From positions 1-64,000 of the forward strand of contig JAEWZY010000007.1 in NCBI GenBank assembly GCA_023394955.1: a DNA stretch of 64,000 bases, in the 5' to 3' direction. The stretch is from Bacillota bacterium (GTDB lineage: Bacteria > Bacillota > UBA4882 > UBA8346). Of the stretch, positions 52,429-62,298 are shown piece by piece. The translations under genes were made by a program, and so were the position numbers. A model generated the notes under the pieces. The model searched no databases. It saw only the letters and a program-made list of their open reading frames with translations, and was not told the DNA's origin. Numbering within the stretch: the first letter of the stretch is position 1; the number at the start of each line of letters is the position of its first letter.

Positions 52429-54618
52429 TTAAACCTCTAAGCCCAGTGTCACTTGTTTCTCCTGACGGTCTTCGTCCTTTAAATAGCAGCCGATGGCCGG
52501 GATATTTTTAGTCCGGTAATAATCCGGATCGCCGAATGTCGCTTCGCTAAGCTCTTTTATGGCAGTCATCCGGCTGCCTTTTTTGGCTGACAAAACTTGA
52601 ACGCCTTGAGAATTACGGGTGGTTTTAGAATTAATGTTGGCGCTGTTGAAGATCAGGACTTTATTAATATTGCTAAAGGCTACGAATTCTCGATCCGCTT
52701 CCAAATAAACCATCCGGACCAGTTTTGACAAACCGGAATAAGCATTAGCCAGTTTTCTCCGGTTAGTCTTGGTAGCATAACTAGCTAGTTCGATCTTGGC
52801 CATCTTACCGTTTTCGAAGGCAAAGAACAAGTGTCCTTTATATTCGTCGGTAGCTACTAAATAGATAATCTTTTCGTCCGTCTCCAGTTCCAAGAGGTTG
52901 GTAAGGTAATACCCCAAACTGCTGGCTTTGCAATCGTTGATATCGTAAATTTTTAACTTATACACAATTTGCTTGTTGGAGAAAAGTAGCAAGTCGGCTT
53001 TGTTATGGGTCTCCACCTCTTGAATAATCTTGTCGTCTTCTTTCAATTTATGTTCCGGATTGGCCCGCAATGATACCAAAGGTACTTTCTTAAGGTAATT
53101 TTCTTCGGTGAGAAAGAGTTTGAGATTATAATCCTCAATCAAATGCTCCGTGGTAATCGCTTCGATATGGTCGGCTTGGATCAACTCGGTTCGCCGGGGT
53201 TGGCCGAACCGTTTAGCGACAGCGCCTAATTCCTTGATGATTACTTGTTTGATCTTTATTTCGTTTTGGTAGAGATCTTTTAAGCCGGCAATCTCGCGTT
53301 GCAAATTTTCCACTTCGGCGACCCGGTTTAAGATATATTCCTGATTCAAGTTTCTCAGTTTAATCTCGGCGATAAATTCCGCCTGTTCCTGGTCGATCCC
53401 GAAGCCTTGCATTAAATTGGGAATGACCTGGCTATCTTGTTCGGTATCGCGCACGATTTTAACGGCTTGATCGATGTCGAGCAGGATCTTTTTTAAACCC
53501 AATAACAGATGGAGTTTTTTCGTTTTTTGATCAATATCGAACAAGGTTTGTCGTTTGATGCAGCTGATGCGATAGTTGAGCCATTCTTGAAGGATTTCCT
53601 TGACACCCATCACTCGGGGGCGGCCATTGATTAAAATATTAAAGTTACAACTAAAACTGTCCTCCAGGGAGGTGAATTTATAGAGACGGTTCATCAAGCC
53701 GTTCGGATCAGTGTTCTTTCGAAGATCCAGGGTTATTTTTAAACCACTCAAGCCAGTTTCATCCCGGACGTCAGTGATATCTTTGATCTTACCGGCTTTA
53801 ATCAGATCGATGATTGAATCAATAATCGCTTCAGCAGTGGTAGTATAAGGTATCTCATAGATCTCGACGCAATTGTTTTCGGGATCATATTTATACTTGG
53901 CCCGTACTTTAAAACTGCCCCGGCCAAAGTTGTAAATAGCTTGGATTTCTTCCCGGTCATAGATCAACTGTCCTCCGGTGGAAAAGTCAGGAGCTTTCAG
54001 CACTTGGATCAGATCAACCTCCGGGTCTTGAATCAGCAGAATCGTAGCCTCACAAACCTCTTGGAGATTGAAACTACAGAGATTACTAGCCATGCCTACC
54101 GCGATACCTTGGTTCGAGTTGACCAGGATGTTCGGGAAGGTGGTGGGGAGGAGGGTAGGTTCTTTCATGGTCCCGTCATAATTATCCACAAAATCGACGG
54201 TATTTTTATCAAGATCCTTAAAAATTTCTTCGCAGATCTTCTCCAACTTGACCTCGGTATAACGGGGGGCGGCGAATTGCATATCTTTGGAATAGTGTTT
54301 TCCGAAGTTCCCTTTGGAATCGACGAACGGGTACAGCAGGGCATTGTGGCCACGGGTCAGGCGGACCATGGTTTCATAGATGGCCATATCGCCATGGGGA
54401 TTTAATTTCATCGTTTGTCCGACTACATTGGCGGATTTAGTCCGTGAACCGTTGAGGAGGCCCATTTTATACATGGTGTAAAGTAATTTGCGGTGAGAAG
54501 GCTTAAAACCGTCGATCTCGGGGATGGCCCGGGAAACAATGACGCTCATGGCGTAGGGCATATAGTTTTGTTCCAGGGTATCGCTGATTTTTTGTTCAAT
54601 TAAATTTGAAACTGCCAT
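52429..54618 (-). CDS. parC: DNA topoisomerase IV subunit A-like protein
   Basis: 729 aa. The breakage-reunion domain has YAMSVIVSRAIPEIDGFKPSHRKLL, GMASN and the catalytic Tyr in APRYTEVKL. A C-terminal beta-pinwheel follows, without a clear GyrA box (QRRGGKG), which favours ParC over GyrA. The ORF runs to 54663, but AGGAGG precedes ATG 54618. It is separated from parE by an opposing gene. Confidence 0.88.
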   Translation of the reverse strand: MAVSNLIEQKISDTLEQNYMPYAMSVIVSRAIPEIDGFKPSHRKLLYTMYKMGLLNGSRTKSANVVGQTMKLNPHGDMAIYETMVRLTRGHNALLYPFVDSKGNFGKHYSKDMQFAAPRYTEVKLEKICEEIFKDLDKNTVDFVDNYDGTMKEPTLLPTTFPNILVNSNQGIAVGMASNLCSFNLQEVCEATILLIQDPEVDLIQVLKAPDFSTGGQLIYDREEIQAIYNFGRGSFKVRAKYKYDPENNCVEIYEIPYTTTAEAIIDSIIDLIKAGKIKDITDVRDETGLSGLKITLDLRKNTDPNGLMNRLYKFTSLEDSFSCNFNILINGRPRVMGVKEILQEWLNYRISCIKRQTLFDIDQKTKKLHLLLGLKKILLDIDQAVKIVRDTEQDSQVIPNLMQGFGIDQEQAEFIAEIKLRNLNQEYILNRVAEVENLQREIAGLKDLYQNEIKIKQVIIKELGAVAKRFGQPRRTELIQADHIEAITTEHLIEDYNLKLFLTEENYLKKVPLVSLRANPEHKLKEDDKIIQEVETHNKADLLLFSNKQIVYKLKIYDINDCKASSLGYYLTNLLELETDEKIIYLVATDEYKGHLFFAFENGKMAKIELASYATKTNRRKLANAYSGLSKLVRMVYLEADREFVAFSNINKVLIFNSANINSKTTRNSQGVQVLSAKKGSRMTAIKELSEATFGDPDYYRTKNIPAIGCYLKDEDRQEKQVTLGLEV

Positions 54619-54783
54619 GGGGCCTCCTGTTAAAATATGGTTCAAAAGAAATTTCTTATTCAACTCATATATTTTAGACGATTTTGCCGCAGTTGTCGAG
54701 GAGGTTTATTCATCTTTTCCCGGTAGCATCGCCTTGCCAATGGAATATATATGATATGGAAGTGTTTTTAAGGAGATGATTTC

Positions 54784-55521
54784 TTGGAGAATTCATTCAT
54801 GTATTGGGGCGATGGATTTTATGTGCTGGACATGAAACAGGGGGATGTAACCGGCGACGGAATAACGGATGGGGTATATTTGGTCGGAGAAAAAGCGGAT
54901 GGCCCGGATGGGGCCTATGCGGAGAACATCATGGTGGTGGTGGAAAACGGCGCTAGCCGGAAGCTCATGTATCTTACCCCTAAATTTAACGCCGGATATG
55001 GCAGCCGGCTTTTTTTGGGTGATTTTACCGGAACTAAGGTAGCCGATATTTTAGTGGGAATCGATTCCGGCGGCAGCGGCGGATACGGTTTCTTTTACAT
55101 TTACGGTTTATGCGACAACCGGCTGCAGCTATTGTTCGATTTTGAGGCCTTTAACGCGGCTAGCCGTTATACCGTTAAATACCGGGATGGATACCGGGTG
55201 GAGGTGACAGATGAAAATTCGGGAACGATCTATACCATTGATATTAGCAACCGACCTTCCGAATATTTGAACCAAATTTATAATTCGGCTGGGCAATTGA
55301 AAGAAGCCTTTGGTGGGGATGTTTTGGGGGTTAGCAGCGCCGGCCCTCTGGCGATACGGAATTATAATGTGTTCGACTTATTGGCTTTACAACGAATCAC
55401 CGGTTTGTATAACGCGGATACTTTAGGATATGTGCAGACAGAGTTGAAATGGGACGGCGTCCGCTTTATGCCGGAAGCGATCTGGGTAGCCATTGGAGGA
55501 GAGCAATTGAATCCGGCTTAG
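54784..55521 (+). CDS. FG-GAP/VCBS-like protein of unknown function
   Basis: 245 aa, TTG start behind AAGGAG. The N-terminal part has DVTGDGITDGVYLVGEK and GDFTGTKVADILVGIDSGGSGG, which look like calcium-binding FG-GAP repeats (DxxGDGxxD). The rest is mixed beta without motif. No obvious signal peptide is seen, unlike most FG-GAP proteins. It lies on the plus strand between the minus-strand parE and parC genes. Confidence 0.7.
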   Translation: MENSFMYWGDGFYVLDMKQGDVTGDGITDGVYLVGEKADGPDGAYAENIMVVVENGASRKLMYLTPKFNAGYGSRLFLGDFTGTKVADILVGIDSGGSGGYGFFYIYGLCDNRLQLLFDFEAFNAASRYTVKYRDGYRVEVTDENSGTIYTIDISNRPSEYLNQIYNSAGQLKEAFGGDVLGVSSAGPLAIRNYNVFDLLALQRITGLYNADTLGYVQTELKWDGVRFMPEAIWVAIGGEQLNPA

Positions 55522-55545
55522 CACAGTACGGCGTTATCTGTTATC

Positions 55546-57525
55546 TTACGATACATCCAATAAATCCAAATACTTGGAACCATTCTCTTCGATGAATTCC
55601 TTCCGTCCCTGGAGATTATCGCCTAAGAGCAAGTTGAAGTAGTATTCGGTTTTCTCCAGGTCATCGGGGAGGACTTGGATCAGTTTGCGGGTGGCCGGGT
55701 TCATGGTGGTCTGCCACATCATCTCCGGCTCGTTCTCGCCTAAGCCTTTGGAACGCTGAATGGTGTGTTTGCCGGTGATTTTAGCCAGAATTTCATTCTT
55801 TTCCTTATCGGTATAGGCAAAAAAGGTCTTGCCCTTCGCGGTTATTTCATAGAGCGGCGTCTCGGCGATATGGACTTTACCGGCGGAAATTAAGGTTGGG
55901 ACCAACCGGTAGAGCATAGCCAGGATCAGGGTACGGATTTGGAAGCCGTCCACATCGGCGTCGGTGCAGATGATGATCTTGTTCCAACGTAGGTTGTTCA
56001 GATCGAAAGTGTTCAAATCCCGGTTGTGTTTGGATTGGATCTCCACCCCGCACCCTAGGACCTTGAGGAGATCGACAATGATCTCGTTTTTGAAGATGCC
56101 GTCGTATTCCGCTTTCAGGCAGTTGAGGATCTTGCCCCGGACCGGCATTATTCCCTGAAACTCAGCGTCCCGTCCCATCTTACAGGAGCCAAGGGCTGAG
56201 TCTCCTTCCACGATATACAGTTCCCGTTTGGTTAGATCCTTGGTCCGGCAGTCGACGAATTTTTTGACCCGGTTAGAGATATCAACATTACCGCTGAGCT
56301 TTTTCTTAATATTGATCCTAGTCCGTTCGGCGGTCTCGCGGCTCCGCTTATTGACTAAGACTTGTTCCAGGATTTTCTCGCTTTCAATTTTATTCTCGAT
56401 AAAGTAGATCTCTAACTGTTCTTTGAGAAAGTCGGTCATGGCTTCCTGAATGAACTTGTTCGTGATTGATTTCTTGGTCTGGTTTTCATAACTGGTCTCG
56501 GTGGAGAAGGAGTTGACCACCAGAATCAGGCTGTCCTCAATATCGGCGAAGGTTATTTTGGCTTCATCCTTATTGTATTTGTTCCGGTTTTTAAGGGCCT
56601 TGTCGATCTCGTAAACGAAAGCGTTCTTCACCGCTTTATCGGGAGCGCCGCCATACTCCAGGAAACTGGAGTTGTGGTAATACTCCAGGAGGTTAATCTC
56701 ATTATTAAAACAGAAGGCGATTTCCATTTTCACTTTGTACTCGGGCTTGTCCTCCCGATCCCGACCCCGGGTGGCGGTCTCATAGAACTGGATCCCGGTA
56801 AATCCTTTGTCCTGGTTTAGTTCCTTGAGATAGTCCTTGATACCGTCCTGGTAAAGATATTCAAAGCTTTGGCCGGTGGCTTCGTCGTGAAGGGTAAAAG
56901 TGAGTCCGGCGTTGACTACGGCTTGCTTTTTTAAAGTGGTCTGAAAGTATTCCAAAGAAATATTAATATCGGTAAATACGGCCAGATCCGGACGCCAAGT
57001 AATGATGGTCCCGGTATGTTCGTATTTGAATTTCTCTTTTTTTAGGCCGTCAATGTTTTGACCTTTTTCAAAATGAAGGTCGAACCGATGACCATCCCGG
57101 TAAACCGTAACGTCCATGAATTCGGAACTGTATTGAGTGGCGCAACTGCCGAGTCCGTTTAGTCCCAGACTGAATTCATAATTGGCGCCGGTATTGTTTT
57201 TATATTTGCCGCCGGCGTATAGTTCGCAGAAGACCAGTTCCCAGTTGAAACGATTTTCTTTGGGGTTAAAGTCGAGGGGAATCCCCCGGCCCTGGTCTTT
57301 GATGGTGACAGAATGATCGGCGTGGCGGATGACTTCAATTAGAGTACCGAATCCTTCGCGGGCTTCGTCAATGGAATTTGATAGAATTTCGAAAACAGAA
57401 TGTTGGCAACCTTCCAAGCCGTCGGAACCGAAAATTACGCCCGGGCGGAGCCGGACCCGATCCGCGCCTTTAAGGGAGCTGATACTCTGATTGTCATATG
57501 ATTGATTTTTGCGGGACTGCGCCAT
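55546..57525 (-). CDS. parE: DNA topoisomerase IV subunit B-like protein
   Basis: 659 aa ATPase subunit. GHKL domain with VRLRPGVIFGSDG, ILSNSIDEA (Asn and Asp), IKDQGRGIPLD and SLGLNGLGSCATQ, then a TOPRIM region with LYIVEGDSALGSC and CTDADVDGFQIRTL. The ORF reaches 57564, but the purine-rich GGACGG precedes ATG 57525. Its partner parC lies downstream beyond an opposing gene. Confidence 0.9.
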   Translation of the reverse strand: MAQSRKNQSYDNQSISSLKGADRVRLRPGVIFGSDGLEGCQHSVFEILSNSIDEAREGFGTLIEVIRHADHSVTIKDQGRGIPLDFNPKENRFNWELVFCELYAGGKYKNNTGANYEFSLGLNGLGSCATQYSSEFMDVTVYRDGHRFDLHFEKGQNIDGLKKEKFKYEHTGTIITWRPDLAVFTDINISLEYFQTTLKKQAVVNAGLTFTLHDEATGQSFEYLYQDGIKDYLKELNQDKGFTGIQFYETATRGRDREDKPEYKVKMEIAFCFNNEINLLEYYHNSSFLEYGGAPDKAVKNAFVYEIDKALKNRNKYNKDEAKITFADIEDSLILVVNSFSTETSYENQTKKSITNKFIQEAMTDFLKEQLEIYFIENKIESEKILEQVLVNKRSRETAERTRINIKKKLSGNVDISNRVKKFVDCRTKDLTKRELYIVEGDSALGSCKMGRDAEFQGIMPVRGKILNCLKAEYDGIFKNEIIVDLLKVLGCGVEIQSKHNRDLNTFDLNNLRWNKIIICTDADVDGFQIRTLILAMLYRLVPTLISAGKVHIAETPLYEITAKGKTFFAYTDKEKNEILAKITGKHTIQRSKGLGENEPEMMWQTTMNPATRKLIQVLPDDLEKTEYYFNLLLGDNLQGRKEFIEENGSKYLDLLDVS

Positions 57526-57765
57526 GTGAAACCGTCCTTTGCAATAGATTAAGGCTTGAGGCAAGAGCCGCTAAAGAATGGCGGTCCTTTTCCTTAAAGG
57601 TTATTCGCTAAGCTCAGTTATGGATTACAATAAGCTTGTCGATGGGGGGAAACCAACAACGCATAATAAAAGATAGAGACGTTTTTGTACTTGCGCTCAT
57701 GCCTAACGCTTCGCGCCTCATACCTGACCAGAGGAATAGGTGCCAAAAACCTAACATTAGTTATT

Positions 57766-57794
57766 ACAGTATAACAAACGGGTGTTCGTGTCAA
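57766..57794 (-). promoter_or_regulatory. Probable promoter of parE
   Basis: On the minus strand TTGACA (57794-57789) is followed by TATACT at 15 bp (57773-57768), or TACTGT at 17 bp. It would give a leader of about 235 nt. Confidence 0.5.
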
Positions 57795-57896
57795 GGGGTT
57801 TGTTTTTTGGAATTTATAAAGACTGTCGGATTTTTCCGGGAATCGATGAATGGGCGAAGACCCCCAAAGTGAGAGAGCAACCGATAGCTTTTTGAA

Positions 57897-57934
57897 AGGT
57901 CAAGCCAAGGAATGATAATGCCTTGGCTTGACCT
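57897..57934. repeat. Perfect 14 bp palindrome in the parE-degV gap
   Basis: AGGTCAAGCCAAGG (57897-57910) is the exact reverse complement of 57921-57934, with a 10 nt loop. Neither strand has a T run after it. The remainder of the 660 bp gap shows no gene. Confidence 0.6.
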
Positions 57935-58185
57935 AAAAATTTCTCTAGCTAAATTTAGGGCGGTAGGGTAACCGGCTGAAAAAAGATATGGCGCCGCCCA
58001 TGTAAACCCCTTCAATAGCATGTAACAAAAGAGGACAAGTATCTTTTAGCAAAAAATACGTAAGATTTTTACAGAGGATAAAGGGACGAAATATCGAATG
58101 TATATCGCGAATGTGTTGTTGAAATGGATCGGATAATAATCTGTGCCATAATCGATACTAAATCTGAAACTAAGAGGAACATTGC

Positions 58186-59049
58186 ATGCAAATTGTAACT
58201 GATAGCTCGGCGGATTTATCTCAGGAACAGAAAGACGGGTTGGATATCCACTATATTCCCTTAACCTTTACTTTGGATGGCAAGTCTTATCGTTGCGGGG
58301 TGGATATCCAACCGGAAGAATTTTACCCTTTGTTGGAGTCAACTAAAAGTTTCCCTCATACTTCTCAGCCTTCAGCCGGGGAGTTTGCCGAAGTTTATCG
58401 TAAGTTAGCCGCGGCTGATCCCGAAATCCTTTCCTTTCATATCTCTTCCGGATTGAGCGGGACGATTAATTCCGCCAGGCTCGGAGCGGAGGCGGCGCCG
58501 GAAGCAAAGGTTACTTTGATTGACACCAAGACCCTTTCCGGCGCTCAAGGCTGGCAAATCGAGGCCGCTGCCAGAGCCATCAATATCGGTTGGCCTAAGG
58601 AAAAAATCTTAGCTATGATTGAGCAAATCAGTGAGGCTACGGAACTTCTTTTTACCTTGCCGTCCTTAAAATATCTGATTCATGGCGGTCGGATCAGCCA
58701 CTTAAAAGGATTGCTCGCTTCAATCTTGAATATTTTGCCTGTAATTGGAGTGGAAAAAATAGGCGGGACTTATGTTCAACGCGGCAAGGTCAGAACTATG
58801 ACCGCGGCAATCGGCAAAATAGTGGAACTGGTTTTGGAAAAGCACCCGCCTGGAAGTTTGCTGCGCATGCAAATTCTGCACGGCAATAATCTGGATGGGG
58901 TAAAAATTTTAAAGCAGAAGTTAGAAGAAGTTTTTAAATGCAATTGGTTACCGACTAGTTTGGTTGCACCATCTTTAGGCGCGCATACCGGCCCCGGATT
59001 GGTAGGACTAATCTTTGCGCCTGAATCAATCTTTCCGGCGATTGGTTAA
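58186..59049 (+). CDS. DegV family fatty acid-binding protein
   Basis: 287 aa with IVTDSSADLSQEQ at the N-terminus, SQPSAGEF, HISSGLSGTINSARL and LKYLIHGGRIS, the DegV motif set. Family members bind fatty acids and pass them to the FakA kinase. No fakA is adjacent. Confidence 0.93.
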   Translation: MQIVTDSSADLSQEQKDGLDIHYIPLTFTLDGKSYRCGVDIQPEEFYPLLESTKSFPHTSQPSAGEFAEVYRKLAAADPEILSFHISSGLSGTINSARLGAEAAPEAKVTLIDTKTLSGAQGWQIEAAARAINIGWPKEKILAMIEQISEATELLFTLPSLKYLIHGGRISHLKGLLASILNILPVIGVEKIGGTYVQRGKVRTMTAAIGKIVELVLEKHPPGSLLRMQILHGNNLDGVKILKQKLEEVFKCNWLPTSLVAPSLGAHTGPGLVGLIFAPESIFPAIG

Positions 59050-59062
59050 TCTATGGCTGTTA

Positions 59063-59310
59063 TCAAGTGACAGATACTATGGCTTTCATTATTGATAAGC
59101 CGATTCCGCTGATTACCTGCGCCCCTAATTTGGCGGGGTCTAGATTAACGATCTTATGATATAGGTCAAAAGATATATTTCGATGTGACCACGACCAGAG
59201 ATGCGCCGACACAAACCAGAATATGAGTTCAGAAACCTACCGGCCGTTGAGTGCTTTCCCTTTCATAACCGATTAACCCTCCTAAAATGCCCAAGGCCTA
59301 ATCGAATTGT
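59063..59310 (-). pseudogene. MgtC family pseudogene
   Basis: The minus strand reads ALGILGGLIGYERESTQRP, then VGF-stop-THILVCVGASLVV, then, after a frameshift, DPAKLGAQVISGIG. This is the MgtC signature (GxxIGxERE..RPaGfRTHiLVcvG ... DPaxlgAQVvSGIGFLGAG). The expected Arg codon is TGA (CGA to TGA). There is a further frameshift near the N-terminus, and the gene breaks off after SGIG. It is clearly non-functional. Confidence 0.85.
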
Positions 59311-59526
59311 TATAATTAGAAATGAAGGAATTATTATTTATCAACCATCTCAACGGGATGGTTCCGACCTTTAATGAGAATACGGGAAAATTACGGAAAG
59401 ATAAGTGAGTTTTGGAAAATCAATAACGAATTATTATTTTGTATTCCTTCAGAGGATGTCAGTAACCAAATCAGAATATAGATCATATATGTACAAACTT
59501 AAATGCCGTTTAAAGGAGAATCAATA
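59311..59526. other. Gap before the carboxypeptidase gene
   Basis: AT-rich sequence with no recognised gene or terminator. The ribosome-binding AAAGGAG (59512-59518) of the next gene is the only clear signal. Confidence 0.5.
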
Positions 59527-61032
59527 GTGGATCCAAGACTTCAAAAACTGAAGGAACACTTAATCGAGATTAATGATTTAAAATCGGCTCTTGCCGTTTT
59601 ATCCTGGGATCAGATGACCTTCATGCCAACCGGCGGGGCCGAGGTCCGGGGCAGGCAAATGGCCACTTTACAACGTTTATCCCATGAGAAGTTCATCAGC
59701 CCGGAGCTGGGGAGATTATTGGATGAACTCCAACCTTTGCTGGAAGAGCTTTCGCCGGATTCTGAAACTGCGGCCTTAATTAAAGTCACTACTCGTGATT
59801 ATCAAAAGGCCATTAAAATTCCACCTTCTTTTGCCGCCCAATTTTCAGCTCATACTTCCAATACTTATGAGGCTTGGGCCAGGGCCAGGCAAGAACGAAA
59901 CTTTAAAATAGTAGAACCGTTGCTCGAAAAGACCTTGGAATTCAGTAGAGCAATGGCCAACTTTTACCCTGGATATCAACATATCGCCGACCCGCTAATC
60001 GATGAACTGGATGAGGGTATGACCGTTGGCGTTATCCGGCCGCTCTTTCAAAAATTAAGATCCGAATTGGCTCCGCTGGTCCAAAAGATCACCTCCCAAC
60101 CGGGACCGGATGATTCCTGCCTTCAAGGCCATTTCTGCGAGGCCGAACAGTTGGAGTTCGGTCTGGAAGTGGCCAAAAGTCTCGGTTATGATTTTTACAG
60201 GGGGCGTCAAGATAAAAGCCCACACCCATTTACAACTAGTTTTGCCATTGACGATGTCCGGATTACCACCCGCGTTCGGGAAGATTTTTTGGCGGAAGCT
60301 TTATTCAGTACGATTCACGAAACTGGTCATGCCCTTTACGAGCAAGGGATTAATCCGAATTTTGACGGCACACCTCTCGCCGACGGCGCGTCTTTGTCGC
60401 TCCATGAGAGCCAGTCCCGGCTTTGGGAGAACATCATAGGTCGAAGCCGTTACTTCTGGGAATATTATTATCCCAGATTACAAGCATTCTTCCCCCATCA
60501 GTTAAAAAGTGTTCCTTTGGAAACTTTCTACCGGGCCATCAATAAGGTGGAGCGTTCTCTAATTCGGACCGGCGCTGATGAGGTTACTTACAACCTGCAC
60601 GTAATGATCCGATTCGACTTGGAGACGGAATTGTTGGAGAGTAAATTAGCGGTCAAGGATCTGCCCGAGGCTTGGGATGAAAGGTATCGAAAAGATTTGG
60701 GGATTACACCACCTGATGCAGCAGTGGGGGTCCTTCAGGATATGCATTGGTACAGCGGGACCATCGGTGGCTATTTCCAAAGTTATACTTTGGGAAACAT
60801 TCTAAGCGCTCAATTCTATGAAGCGGCATTGCAAGCCCGGCCGGAGATTACGGCGGAGATTCAGGCTGGAAATTTCAGCAGTTTACACGGTTGGCTCAAA
60901 GATAATATCTATCGCTATGGCCGACAACACCCGGCAGCGGAAGTTATTAAGTCTACAACCGGTAGGGCGTTGGAGATCCGGTCGTATGTAAACTATTTAA
61001 GGACCAAGTACGGGGAAATTTATGATTTGTAA
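59527..61032 (+). CDS. Carboxypeptidase M32 (thermostable carboxypeptidase type)
   Basis: 501 aa metallocarboxypeptidase with the zinc motif HETGH (in TIHETGHALYEQG), LHESQSRLWEN with the third-ligand Glu region, and the family HPFTTSFAIDDVRITTR and GTIGGYFQSYTLGN. Cytoplasmic, with no signal peptide. ATG 59503 is in frame, but AAAGGAG is 8 nt before GTG 59527, so I chose the latter. Confidence 0.94.
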   Translation: MDPRLQKLKEHLIEINDLKSALAVLSWDQMTFMPTGGAEVRGRQMATLQRLSHEKFISPELGRLLDELQPLLEELSPDSETAALIKVTTRDYQKAIKIPPSFAAQFSAHTSNTYEAWARARQERNFKIVEPLLEKTLEFSRAMANFYPGYQHIADPLIDELDEGMTVGVIRPLFQKLRSELAPLVQKITSQPGPDDSCLQGHFCEAEQLEFGLEVAKSLGYDFYRGRQDKSPHPFTTSFAIDDVRITTRVREDFLAEALFSTIHETGHALYEQGINPNFDGTPLADGASLSLHESQSRLWENIIGRSRYFWEYYYPRLQAFFPHQLKSVPLETFYRAINKVERSLIRTGADEVTYNLHVMIRFDLETELLESKLAVKDLPEAWDERYRKDLGITPPDAAVGVLQDMHWYSGTIGGYFQSYTLGNILSAQFYEAALQARPEITAEIQAGNFSSLHGWLKDNIYRYGRQHPAAEVIKSTTGRALEIRSYVNYLRTKYGEIYDL

Positions 61033-61140
61033 TAGCTATGATACTTCTCCCAAACTAATATTTCCGTTATTATAAAAAAAAATATTAAAATCAAGCAGGA
61101 TTTAAGAAATATTTAAAGAAATTATCTAAGTAAATATAAT

Positions 61141-61149
61141 AACGTTTGC
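61141..61149 (+). promoter_or_regulatory. Operator-like half-site before the LacI-type gene
   Basis: AACGTTTGC follows a TATAAT box at 61135-61140 and resembles the AACGTTTT operators at 62196-62310, suggesting autoregulation. Confidence 0.4.
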
Positions 61150-61166
61150 AGAAATGGAGTATGATT

Positions 61167-62174
61167 TTGTCAGCCACAATAAAAGACGTAGCCCGTCTTG
61201 CTGAAGTATCAGTATCAACAGTATCAAGAGCGCTTAATAATGGATACTATGTCAAAGACGAAACTCTAAAAAGAATAAAGGACGCTTCGGAAAAACTCGG
61301 ATATAAACCTAATGCGCTCGCGAGAAGTCTAGTTAATAAAAAAAGCAATACAATAGGACTTATTATACCGGAGATAGCGAATCCTTTTTATACAGATATA
61401 ATTGATGGAGTAGAAAACACCGCTACCAAAAGAAACTATAGCATTATTCTGGCTAGTGGATATTCTCAAACCGGAGAAACAGAAGTAGAAATACTTCTTG
61501 GTCGCCAGGTAGATGGTATAATCCATACAGGCGTTTACAAGACCAATACTGCCATAGCAAAACTCAAAGCAAAAAAGTTTCCCATAGTATTGTTGGGCCG
61601 TAAACTTCCAGGAGTTGAAACAGACTGCGTAGTAATCAATGATAGTTATTCAACTTATAAATTGACCAAGCATCTAATTGCTATGGGTCATTCTAGGTTT
61701 GGATATATATATGGCAGGGATGATGCGACCGTTAGCGCTGAAAAATATGCAGGTTTTATAGAGGCTGTCAAGGAAGCGGGAATAGAGTTTACAACTGATT
61801 ATTTTGATAAAGGTTTTTTAAGTTTCGAGGGTGGGTATGCTGCTGCTAACAAATTGCTCAACCATGAAATACGACCTACTGCAATAGTCGCCGGAAATGA
61901 TGTTATGGCTTTAGGAGCGCGGCAGGCTATTTATGATGCCGGGTTTACGATACCGGACGATATTGCTCTGGCGGGTTACGATGATATATTTGTATCTTCG
62001 ATAAGCGGTATAGATCTTACTACCGTTGCTGTGCCCAGGTTTAGAATGGGTTCGCTTGGCGCGGAGTTATTAGTAAACAAAATAGAAAATCCTCAAGCGA
62101 GTGAAATAAAACAAATTATCCTCGAACCAGAATTGGTAATAAGGAAGACTTGTGGATATAAAGCTAAAAAATGA
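61167..62174 (+). CDS. LacI family transcriptional regulator
   Basis: 335 aa. Helix-turn-helix and hinge at the N-terminus (ATIKDVARLAEVSVSTVSRALNN, YKPNALARSL), then a sugar-binding periplasmic-like domain (SNTIGLIIPEIANPFYTDI, GYDD). GGAG at 61156-61159 is 7 nt before TTG 61167, which I prefer over ATG 61161 or TTG 61146. It is likely a repressor of the enolase-superfamily genes downstream. The inducer is probably a sugar acid. Confidence 0.92.
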   Translation: MSATIKDVARLAEVSVSTVSRALNNGYYVKDETLKRIKDASEKLGYKPNALARSLVNKKSNTIGLIIPEIANPFYTDIIDGVENTATKRNYSIILASGYSQTGETEVEILLGRQVDGIIHTGVYKTNTAIAKLKAKKFPIVLLGRKLPGVETDCVVINDSYSTYKLTKHLIAMGHSRFGYIYGRDDATVSAEKYAGFIEAVKEAGIEFTTDYFDKGFLSFEGGYAAANKLLNHEIRPTAIVAGNDVMALGARQAIYDAGFTIPDDIALAGYDDIFVSSISGIDLTTVAVPRFRMGSLGAELLVNKIENPQASEIKQIILEPELVIRKTCGYKAKK

Positions 62175-62195
62175 TTTATTTTTTTAGCCAAATAA

Positions 62196-62218
62196 GAAAA
62201 CGTTTTTAGAACGTTTTC
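62196..62218. promoter_or_regulatory. Double LacI-type operator
   Basis: GAAAACGTT (62196-62204) and AACGTTTTC (62210-62218) form a perfect inverted repeat, each half containing the AACGTT core of LacI-family operators. It could also fold as a weak terminator of the regulator gene. Confidence 0.65.
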
Positions 62219-62240
62219 GAAGCGCTATTGAATGGAAAAC

Positions 62241-62269
62241 TTGTAACTGACAAGACCTGGTAATATGAA
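62241..62269 (+). promoter_or_regulatory. Candidate promoter of the enolase-superfamily genes
   Basis: TTGTAA (62241-62246), 17 bp, TATGAA (62264-62269), placed between the two operator sites. Confidence 0.4.
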
Positions 62270-62298
62270 AAAGATTTATATATTTTTCAATCAAATAT

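Noticed and set aside
57820..57935. Possible riboswitch (GGGCGAAGACCCCC followed by GAGAGAGCAACCGATAGC)
   Set aside because: I tried to match it to known riboswitch cores (THF, c-di-GMP, guanidine, ydaO, cobalamin) and none fit; only the terminal palindrome is solid.
57791..58021. 76-codon minus-strand frame in the parE-degV gap
   Set aside because: It contains the long palindrome, has no ribosome-binding site and runs into the parE promoter.
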